A stretch of 12,928 nucleotides of DNA. Origin: Bacteroidales bacterium UBA5621 (GTDB lineage: Bacteria; Bacteroidota; Bacteroidia; Bacteroidales; VadinHA17). The stretch covers positions 26,375 to 39,302 of the forward strand of contig DIKJ01000047.1 of the NCBI GenBank assembly GCA_002424525.1, written 5' to 3'. Position 1 is the first letter of the stretch. The number at the start of each line of letters is the position of its first letter. The translations under genes were made by a program, and so were the position numbers. Of the stretch, positions 7,205-12,928 are shown piece after piece. A model generated the notes under the pieces. The model worked only from the letters and a program-made list of their open reading frames with translations. It was not told where the DNA came from and did no database searches.

Positions 7205-9634
7205 TCATACGTTCACAACTCTCATTAAATCAGCAAACAACCCTGCAGCTGTAACCTCCGGTCCTGCACCGTAACCTTTGATAACCATCGGCAATTCTCT
7301 GTAACGCTCGGTAGTCAGCAGAACAATATTATTGCTTCCTTCAAGATTAAATGCAGGATGTGTATTGTCTACCTCTGCAAGTTCAACACTGGCCTTCCCC
7401 TGGTCCATTACTGCGAGATACCTCCATTTCCTGTTCCGCTTCATCAGTTCCTGCCTCTTTTGCTCAAACTCGTGATCGAGCTCTCTCACCTTCATGAAGA
7501 AATTATCAAGGTCTCCCCCGAAGCACCATTCGGGAAGGATTTTGCTTACCTGCACATCGCCCTGTTCCATGTGATATCCTGCCTCACGTGAAAGGATAAG
7601 AATTTTCCTTACCACATCGGTCCCGTCAAGGTCTATTCGTGGGTCCGGTTCGGAGAAACCTTTTTCCTGAGCCATCTTTATTGCTTCACTCAGTGGAAGC
7701 TCAGGGCCCAGATTATTGAAGATGAAATTCAGGGTTCCCGAAAGGACGGCCTCAATTCTGATTATCTTGTCGCCGCTCAGAACCAGATCATTGATCGTCT
7801 TAATAATCGGGAGGCCGGCTCCGACGGTCGTTTCGAACATGAACCTTACACCCTTGCCGTTAGCAATTGATTTAAGTCTCTGATAATATTCATAATGGGA
7901 TGAGCATGCTATCTTGTTGGCTGTAACAACGGAAACATACCTGGTGAGAATATCTGCATAAACTGATGCCACTTTCGCATCTGCAGTGCAATCGACAAAT
8001 ACCGGGTTTCTGAGGTTAAGCTTAGTCATCTGCATGATGAATAAATTCATATCAGCATTCTCCCCGCCGGATTCCATTTTTTCCGGGTAATTCTCAACCG
8101 ACAGGGCATTTTCCGCAATAAACATCTTGCGGGAATTTGTCACTCCCACGAGATTTATTTTCAGGCTGTGCTCCGTCAGAAGGATATCTCGCTGTTTTTG
8201 AAGTTGTTTCATCAGAGAGTCTCCCACCAGACCTGTTCCTGCAACAAAAAGGTTCATCTCCTTTATTCTCGACAGGAAAAACCCGTCATGTATTACGTTG
8301 AGAGCTTTTTTCAGATCCTCATTCCTGATGACTACCGAAATATTCAATTCGGACGACCCCTGTGCCGTAGCTATCACATTTATCCCGTTTCTTCCAAGTG
8401 CCCTGAAGAGAGTTGCCGATATTCCGGGAGTGTTCCTCATTTTCTCCCCGACAACGGCAATGATCGAAAGATCCTTCTCGATGTGAACCTTCAGCTCATT
8501 ATTGAATTTTATCTCGCGTTCAAATTCGCGGTCGATTGCCGCTGAGGCGACCGAGGTATCGGGCGGATTAACAGCAAAAGTAATCGAATATTCAGAAGAA
8601 GCCTGGGTGATCAGTACCACATTGACATTCCCCTGTGCCAGTGCACTGAAAAGCCGCATGGAGGTTCCGGTGACTCCAACCATGGCAGTGCCCTGGATCG
8701 TTATCAGATCAATGTGATCAATAGACGATATACCTTTAATCGGACTGCGGCTCTCATCAGCCTGTTTATTGCTTATCAGGGTCCCCTTCAGTGAAGGGTT
8801 GAAGGAGTTTAGAACAACTATGGGCACCTGCTTCTTATATACGGGACGTAGGCTGGGAGTATAAATCACTTTTGCCCCGAAATGTGAAAGCTCAATAGCT
8901 TCCGAATAACTCAGGCTTTCAATGGCATATGCTTTTTCGACTTTTTTAGGATCAGCGGTCATGAATCCGTCAACGTCGGTCCAGATCTCAAGAACTTCAG
9001 CATTAATGGCTGCAGCGATTATTGCTGCAGTGTAGTCCGATCCTCCTCTCCCGAGGGTGGTGGTCTCATGGTTTATTGTACTTGCGATAAAACCCGGAAT
9101 TATAACCAGCTTTTCCTCGCCTGTGATTGCCTCCCTGATCAGATTATTTGAATCGATGAAATCAACGTTTGCGTTGCCAAAATTGTCATCGGTTTTGATT
9201 AGGGTCCGGGCATCTATATAAAGGCTGTCATCGAACAGGTTGCTGATAATGTTTGATGAGAGGATTTCACCAAAAGCCAGAACCTGGTCAAGTGCCTGCC
9301 TGCTTAGCTCTCTCAGCAGATAGATGCCTTTAAGGATCTCTCCAAGTTCAATGAAAAGTATATCGATACCGGAAAGTATGAAATCTTTCCGGTCGTCAGC
9401 TGATATTTCGCAAACAATCCCCCTGTGACGCGATGCAATCTCATCAAGAAACAATTTATAGGATTCATTTCTGCGGGCAGCATGCTGACTTGTCTGCTTC
9501 AGCAGATCAGTAACACCGTAAAAAGCAGATACCACCACGATACACGATGCTGTCTGAGACTCAATAATGGTTTTGACACCTATTATGCGTTCAGGGGTGC
9601 CTACTGATGAACCGCCAAACTTCAGGACTTTCAT
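7205..9634 (-). CDS. thrA: Bifunctional aspartokinase / homoserine dehydrogenase
   Basis: This is an 809-residue fusion catalysing the first and third steps of threonine/methionine synthesis from aspartate. Residues 1-290 are the kinase: KFGGSSVG (5-12), TTLGRGGSDYTAA (192-204) and EIWTDVDGFMTADPKK (216-231). Residues about 310-450 carry two ACT-type repeats, TIQGTAMVGVTGTSMRLFSAL and VVGEKMRNTPGISATLFRAL. These probably make it threonine-sensitive, as known for the family. Residues about 460-809 are the dehydrogenase: NAD-binding LFVAGTGLVGDSL (462-474), VTANKIA (570-576), ETTVGAGLPIIKT, EAVLSGTLNFIFNNL, FSEPDPRIDLDGTDVVRK and the C-terminal GYGAGPEVTAAGLFADLMRV. I chose the ATG at 9634 because MKVLKFGG is the usual aspartokinase start. 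An in-frame TTG at 9649 would only add MPVII. It is first of the thrA-thrC-thrH operon; no attenuator-like leader peptide rich in Thr/Ile codons is evident. Confidence 0.96.
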   Translation of the reverse strand: MKVLKFGGSSVGTPERIIGVKTIIESQTASCIVVVSAFYGVTDLLKQTSQHAARRNESYKLFLDEIASRHRGIVCEISADDRKDFILSGIDILFIELGEILKGIYLLRELSRQALDQVLAFGEILSSNIISNLFDDSLYIDARTLIKTDDNFGNANVDFIDSNNLIREAITGEEKLVIIPGFIASTINHETTTLGRGGSDYTAAIIAAAINAEVLEIWTDVDGFMTADPKKVEKAYAIESLSYSEAIELSHFGAKVIYTPSLRPVYKKQVPIVVLNSFNPSLKGTLISNKQADESRSPIKGISSIDHIDLITIQGTAMVGVTGTSMRLFSALAQGNVNVVLITQASSEYSITFAVNPPDTSVASAAIDREFEREIKFNNELKVHIEKDLSIIAVVGEKMRNTPGISATLFRALGRNGINVIATAQGSSELNISVVIRNEDLKKALNVIHDGFFLSRIKEMNLFVAGTGLVGDSLMKQLQKQRDILLTEHSLKINLVGVTNSRKMFIAENALSVENYPEKMESGGENADMNLFIMQMTKLNLRNPVFVDCTADAKVASVYADILTRYVSVVTANKIACSSHYEYYQRLKSIANGKGVRFMFETTVGAGLPIIKTINDLVLSGDKIIRIEAVLSGTLNFIFNNLGPELPLSEAIKMAQEKGFSEPDPRIDLDGTDVVRKILILSREAGYHMEQGDVQVSKILPEWCFGGDLDNFFMKVRELDHEFEQKRQELMKRNRKWRYLAVMDQGKASVELAEVDNTHPAFNLEGSNNIVLLTTERYRELPMVIKGYGAGPEVTAAGLFADLMRVVNV

Positions 9635-9688
9635 TATTATGACTGGCAAAAGCGGATAATCAATCCGTAATTAATTAAATTGAAACTG

Positions 9689-9696
9689 CAAAAATA
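9689..9696 (-). promoter_or_regulatory. Candidate -7 box of the thrA promoter
   Basis: On the minus strand the bases read TATTTTTG, a perfect match to TAnnTTTG. About 20 bases upstream is TTA, one mismatch from the -33 TTG. Transcription would start near 9682 and leave a leader of roughly 48 bases before the ATG at 9634. The surrounding 9650-9780 is markedly AT-rich, as expected of a promoter region. Confidence 0.45.
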
Positions 9697-9809
9697 ACAG
9701 AAATATAGTTACATTCTAATAATCTATCGGATTATTAACATACTGGCTATATCTGTTTATATTATATAGCTTTGTTGTCTGCCGGATTAATAACCTTCAG
9801 ATCCATCGG

Positions 9810-9889
9810 TTGGGGCGTTGCATGCAACGCCCTTGCACCAGGTAGATTAAATGTATTTGCTGTTGGGGCGTTGCATGCAACGCCCCTGC
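9810..9889. repeat. Two copies of a 27-bp palindromic repeat, 53 bases apart
   Basis: Copy 1 (9810-9836) and copy 2 (9863-9889) are 27-base direct repeats differing at one position (T9833 versus C9886). Each is built on a palindrome: GGGCGTTGCA joined to its reverse complement, perfect over 20 bases at 9813-9832. In copy 2 it is perfect over 22 bases at 9865-9886, with a GGGG/CCCC end. Each is flanked by TT on the left and TGC on the right. The pair lies between the transporter stop and the thrA promoter. Neither is followed by a T-run on either strand, so they are not ordinary intrinsic terminators. They look like REP-type interspersed palindromes. With only two copies and no Cas genes this is not a CRISPR array. 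Confidence 0.85.
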
Positions 9890-9916
9890 GAAAGTTGTAT
9901 TCCGTCAACAGTACTC

Positions 9917-11749
9917 TTAACTGGTTGAAGCCTTCTCAAGACGTTTTAGTATCGAGAAGATAAACGCGGCAGAAATGAAGCAGCAAACAATGAATACCAG
10001 CCACAGAGTACTTAGATTCACTTTGTCCCATAGGATTGTTCCAATAAAAAGAAGCTTATTGCCCACGGCCGTAGCAAGCAGCCAGCCTCCCTGCATCAGA
10101 CCCTGAAAACGCGAAGGTGCCACCTTTGATACAAATGACAACCCCATGGGGCTAAGGAACAGTTCTGCTACCGTGAGGATGAGATAGCTGCTCATAAGCC
10201 AGTAAGGAGAAACCCTGTCGCTGTCTGCAGCAGGAAGACCTGAAAGTGAAGATGGTGATGGTGCACCAATTGATGCTATAAGAATTACGATAAATCCAAA
10301 AGCTGCAATGATCATTCCGATGCCTATCTTTTTTGGTGTTGAAGGTTCAATTCCCTTTTTATTCATCCATGCAAATGCTGCCATTACAGGAAAGGTCAGG
10401 GCAACAATGAAGAGCGGGTTGAAGGACTGAAACACTTCCGGGGCAATAGAATTCATGGGTCCGAAAGGTGTGAACAACCTTCCCAGAAGCGTGGTGGGAT
10501 CAAACCCGGTGAGGAAAAACTGGGCAATGAAGAACGAAAGAATAAATAAAATGCCACCTGCTATTTTTACATTTGCCTTGAGGTTCCTGTACAGAAGAAT
10601 TACAATCCCTGCAATGGCGCCGATTGAAGCCAGCATTGAAGGAAGGGTGAAGAAAAGATTAGTGAACCCCCCTACCTGTTTGACAGTGTAATCCCTTGCA
10701 AAAAGCGTGAGCGTGAGTCCGTTCTGGTGAAACGACATCCAGAAAAAGATCACAACAACAAAAACCAGAATAAGAGAAGTAATACGTGCTCTTTCTTCTT
10801 TCCTTGAAGATAGCAATATCCATGTGACAAATGCGGCAAAAAGACCAAATGCAAAACCCGCCGCCCAGCCAACCTCCTTGATGAAATGCAAACCGAATGC
10901 AGTTACTATCATTGCAGCTATGGCAGCAAACAGGGGGGCAGGCTTGAAATCAACCAGTTCAGTGGCAGACGTGGTGACCTTCTTCTCCTTGTTGGGAAGC
11001 AGCCGGTTGAAAATGACATAGACCACAAGGGATAAAATCATTGCACCGGCTGCAATTCCGAATGCATAATTATATCCTTTTGAGAAGACTTCCAGATAGT
11101 TGACCGCGAAGGCCGGCAGATCGGTAACTGGCCCGCTGAGGCTTACATTATCAGCAAGATGCTGAAGGGTTGAAGTGTCAGATAATGTTCCGTTTATATA
11201 CTGATGACATAATGAAGGAATAGTTCCGTCGTGCGTAAATCCGTTGACTTTCAGCCACCAGTTACGCATCCCGTTTGCTGCAAAAGGTGCAAAAAAAGCT
11301 CCTACATTTATTCCCATGTAAAAGATCATAAAAGCAGTATCCCTTAATTTCGAATACTTCGGATCATCATACATCTGACCTACCACAGCCTGCAGGTTGC
11401 CTTTGAACAGCCCGTTTCCAAGGGCAATCGTCATTAAACCGATGATGGTTATGGTTAATGTCATGCCCGGGACAGCCATTATAATATAACCTGCAAACAT
11501 TATAACAATACCGACAAGGATGACAAGCTTATATTTCTTTGTTGCATCAGCCAGAATACCGCCCAACAGCGCAAGTGCATAGATGCTGAAATAGAACCAG
11601 CTGTATATACCGCCAGCCTTCTCGGCGCTAAGACCAAATTTGGCCTGAAGAAAAAGTACAAGAATGGCCATCATTGTGTAGAAGCCAAATCTCTCACCCA
11701 TATTGGAGAAAAAGGCAACCAGCAAACCCTTGGGATGATTTTTAAGCAT
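9917..11749 (-). CDS. POT/PTR2 family proton-coupled peptide transporter
   Basis: This 610-residue inner-membrane protein belongs to the POT (PTR2) branch of the major facilitator superfamily, which imports di- and tripeptides with protons. The start MLKNHPKGLLVAFFSNMGERFGFYT holds the TM1 motif ERFxFY (Glu19, Arg20). GGILAD follows at 63-68. GNGLFKGNLQ (111-120, conserved Lys116) and DTAFMIFYMGINVGAFFAP (137-155) match the two PTR2 signatures. A hydrophilic insert of about 65 residues (about 159-225) lies between membrane segments, and many further hydrophobic segments follow. The first Glu of the usual ExxERFxYY motif is Asn16 here. The ATG at 11749 gives a start like its relatives. It stands alone on the minus strand, 282 bases from thrA, and is divergent from nnr. 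The peptide substrate is inferred from the family. Confidence 0.93.
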   Translation of the reverse strand: MLKNHPKGLLVAFFSNMGERFGFYTMMAILVLFLQAKFGLSAEKAGGIYSWFYFSIYALALLGGILADATKKYKLVILVGIVIMFAGYIIMAVPGMTLTITIIGLMTIALGNGLFKGNLQAVVGQMYDDPKYSKLRDTAFMIFYMGINVGAFFAPFAANGMRNWWLKVNGFTHDGTIPSLCHQYINGTLSDTSTLQHLADNVSLSGPVTDLPAFAVNYLEVFSKGYNYAFGIAAGAMILSLVVYVIFNRLLPNKEKKVTTSATELVDFKPAPLFAAIAAMIVTAFGLHFIKEVGWAAGFAFGLFAAFVTWILLSSRKEERARITSLILVFVVVIFFWMSFHQNGLTLTLFARDYTVKQVGGFTNLFFTLPSMLASIGAIAGIVILLYRNLKANVKIAGGILFILSFFIAQFFLTGFDPTTLLGRLFTPFGPMNSIAPEVFQSFNPLFIVALTFPVMAAFAWMNKKGIEPSTPKKIGIGMIIAAFGFIVILIASIGAPSPSSLSGLPAADSDRVSPYWLMSSYLILTVAELFLSPMGLSFVSKVAPSRFQGLMQGGWLLATAVGNKLLFIGTILWDKVNLSTLWLVFIVCCFISAAFIFSILKRLEKASTS

Positions 11750-11856
11750 TGTCTTAATTATTAGTTAGTTAATATTTGATTCATTTTATATTCGGGGTCA
11801 TTTGCTCCAAAACAGATCAAAGGCCGAAGTTTATGTAACACCCATCCGGCCCGCAG

Positions 11857-11864
11857 CAAATATA
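11857..11864 (-). promoter_or_regulatory. Candidate -7 box of the transporter promoter
   Basis: On the minus strand the sequence is TATATTTG, a perfect TAnnTTTG match, with TTT (one mismatch from TTG) 20 bases upstream. It would give a leader of about 100 bases before the ATG at 11749. It lies about 27 bases from the oppositely directed nnr box, so the two promoters would overlap. Confidence 0.45.
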
Positions 11865-11891
11865 TTAATCTTTTTGAAAGTTAAAAATTTG

Positions 11892-11899
11892 TATCTTTC
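11892..11899 (+). promoter_or_regulatory. Candidate -7 box of the nnr promoter
   Basis: TATCTTTC, inside AATTTGTATCTTTCGTG, is one mismatch from TAnnTTTG. The -33 element is weak: TTT at 18 bases or TTG at 15. If used, the nnr leader would be about 95-100 bases and would contain the CCAGTAACCAGCAAC stretch and the GC-rich inverted repeat. Confidence 0.4.
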
Positions 11900-11920
11900 G
11901 TGACGATGCAATTTATATAT

Positions 11921-11968
11921 CCAGTAACCAGCAACCACTCCGTCCGCCGAAGCTTTAGCGCAGGCGGA
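11921..11968. repeat. CCAGCAAC stretch plus GC-rich inverted repeat
   Basis: CCAGTAACCAGCAACC at 11921-11936 shares the 10-mer AACCAGCAAC with the repeat at 4239-4262. Directly after it, TCCGCC (11943-11948) and GGCGGA (11963-11968) form a 6-bp stem. Inside it is a second GC/GC pair (11952-11953 with 11958-11959) closing a TTTA loop. No T-run follows. It looks like a small interspersed palindromic element and would lie in the nnr 5' leader. Confidence 0.55.
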
Positions 11969-12002
11969 GCAACCTGAGTTTATAAATTAAGTGTGTAACC
12001 TG

Positions 12003-12928
12003 ATGAAAATTTTCCAGTCCGACCAGATAAAAGAAATAGACTCATTCACAATCAGTAATGAGTCCATTGCATCTTCAGATCTGATGGAAAGAGCTGCCCT
12101 TCAATTGTTTAAGTGGCTCACAGCCAGGTTTGGCCGCACAATGCGCGTTGTTGTTTTTGCCGGACCGGGCAACAACGGAGGCGATGGACTTGCATTGGCA
12201 AGACTCCTTCATAACTACAGATACGAAACCGAAGTCCATTATGTTAAAATATCCTCAGGTGAATCCCCTGACTGGAATCATAACTTCAGCAGGCTGAAAG
12301 CGGAGACCACAGTACGGTTCAGCATTATTGACGACGTGGATAAATTTCCTGTAATCCTTGAAAGCGATATTGTCATCGATGCACTCTTCGGATCCGGTCT
12401 GACACGCCCTGCTGAAGGTCTGGTTGCAGAAGTGATCAGAAAAATTAACCGGAGTCAGGCAACTGTGATCTCGGTGGATATGCCTTCCGGACTTTTCGGG
12501 GAGGATAACAGTAAGAATATAATGGATAGTATAATAGAAGCTGATTATACCCTCTGTTTCCAGTTCCCTAAGTTATCTTTCCTGTTCGCTGAGAATCAAA
12601 TTTATACCGGCGACTGGCATGTTCTGCCGATAGGACTCAGTCCGGAGGCTATAGTAAATACCGGCTCGCCATTCCGGTTGACTGAACGCAGGGATGTTTC
12701 ACCTCTGCTTAAGGAGAGAAAGAAGCATGATCATAAGGGGGTTTTTGGTCACGGATTATTGATTGCAGGATCCCGGGGCCGGATGGGAGCAGCCATCCTC
12801 GGCGCCAGAGCCGCTCTCAGGGCAGGGATCGGACTTGTTACCTGCCAGGTTCCCTCTTGCGGCTGTTCAGTTCTGCAGACAGCCATCCCGGAAGCTATGG
12901 TCATTCCCGATAACAGCAATGAAATAAT
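12003..12928 (+). CDS. nnr: Bifunctional NAD(P)H-hydrate epimerase / ADP-dependent dehydratase, 3' end missing
   Basis: The frame is open for 308 codons from ATG at 12003 to the right edge. Residues 1-225 are a YjeF N-terminal epimerase domain: MKIFQSDQIKEIDSF, the loop VFAGPGNNGGDGLALARLL (51-69), DALFGSGLTRP (126-136) and SVDMPSGL (157-164). Residues from about 230 begin the carbohydrate-kinase-like dehydratase domain. KHDHKGVFGHGLLIAGSRG (241-259) and MGAAILGARAALRAGIGLVT (261-280) are its usual opening. The enzyme epimerises and dehydrates damaged NAD(P)H hydrates back to NAD(P)H in the cytosol; such fusions are normally about 500 residues. The start matches the family N-terminus and lies about 253 bases from the divergent transporter gene. 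Nothing unusual is seen in the part present. Confidence 0.94.
   Translation, partial: MKIFQSDQIKEIDSFTISNESIASSDLMERAALQLFKWLTARFGRTMRVVVFAGPGNNGGDGLALARLLHNYRYETEVHYVKISSGESPDWNHNFSRLKAETTVRFSIIDDVDKFPVILESDIVIDALFGSGLTRPAEGLVAEVIRKINRSQATVISVDMPSGLFGEDNSKNIMDSIIEADYTLCFQFPKLSFLFAENQIYTGDWHVLPIGLSPEAIVNTGSPFRLTERRDVSPLLKERKKHDHKGVFGHGLLIAGSRGRMGAAILGARAALRAGIGLVTCQVPSCGCSVLQTAIPEAMVIPDNSNEI

Noticed and set aside
9635..9649. Extended thrA start at TTG 9649
   Set aside because: It adds only five residues ahead of MKVLKFGGSS, which is the normal aspartokinase N-terminus, so ATG 9634 is preferred.
9865..9886. Intrinsic terminator of the transporter gene
   Set aside because: The hairpin is strong but is not followed by a T-run on the minus strand (AACAGC follows).
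9810..9889. CRISPR array
   Set aside because: There are only two repeat units, the repeats are full palindromes, and no cas genes are near.
9772..9963. Short plus-strand frame across the palindromic repeats
   Set aside because: Most of it is repeat DNA and its end overlaps the transporter 3' end; the translation looks random apart from the repeated GVACNA/GALHAT stretch made by the palindromes.
1..12928. tRNA, rRNA, insertion sequence, phage gene or defence island
   Set aside because: No tRNA cloverleaf-like T-loop signature, transposase motif or defence-type gene was seen; the genes are ordinary metabolic, transport and secreted proteins.

Overview
The window reads as chromosomal DNA from a member of the Bacteroidota, probably an environmental Bacteroidales/Marinilabiliales-type organism. 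This is an inference from four things. Starts lack Shine-Dalgarno sites. Several upstream regions carry matches to the Bacteroidota -7 box TAnnTTTG. A secreted gingipain-type (C25) peptidase is present. A fused aspartokinase/homoserine dehydrogenase heads a threonine operon. I cannot name the species.

Layout, left to right. (1) The 5' part of a minus-strand gingipain-like C25 cysteine peptidase runs off the left edge (1-2046), with its own promoter candidate. (2) A plus-strand group follows: an exported metallo-beta-lactamase-fold hydrolase (about 2277-3005), a Tat-exported aldo/keto reductase with two C-terminal 4Fe-4S motifs (3017-4183), and, after a 109-base gap, an exported DUF6599-like protein (4293-5138). 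(3) A minus-strand threonine operon contains thrA (9634-7205), thrC (7194-5821) and a ThrH-type HAD phosphatase/phosphotransferase (5806-5198), with gaps of 10 and 14 bases. (4) The 282-base gap upstream of thrA holds a promoter candidate and two near-identical copies of a perfect or almost perfect palindrome. (5) A minus-strand POT/PTR2 proton-coupled peptide transporter (11749-9917) follows. (6) A 253-base divergent intergenic region carries promoter candidates for both directions and a small GC-rich inverted repeat. (7) The 5' part of a bifunctional NAD(P)H-hydrate epimerase/dehydratase (nnr) starts at 12003 and runs off the right edge.

How the genes fit together. The threonine operon covers aspartate to aspartyl-phosphate and aspartate semialdehyde to homoserine (ThrA), then phosphohomoserine to threonine (ThrC). 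No canonical homoserine kinase is present. In its place is ThrH, which in Pseudomonas aeruginosa has phosphoserine phosphatase and phosphoserine:homoserine phosphotransferase activity. It could therefore fill the missing step or link serine and threonine synthesis. The peptide transporter and secreted peptidase fit a peptide-scavenging lifestyle, but nothing shows they are co-regulated.

I found no CRISPR array, tRNA, rRNA, transposase, phage gene or obviously new multi-gene defence system. The parts most worth a second look are the thrH placement, the exported MBL/ferredoxin-AKR/DUF6599 cluster and the palindromic intergenic repeats.
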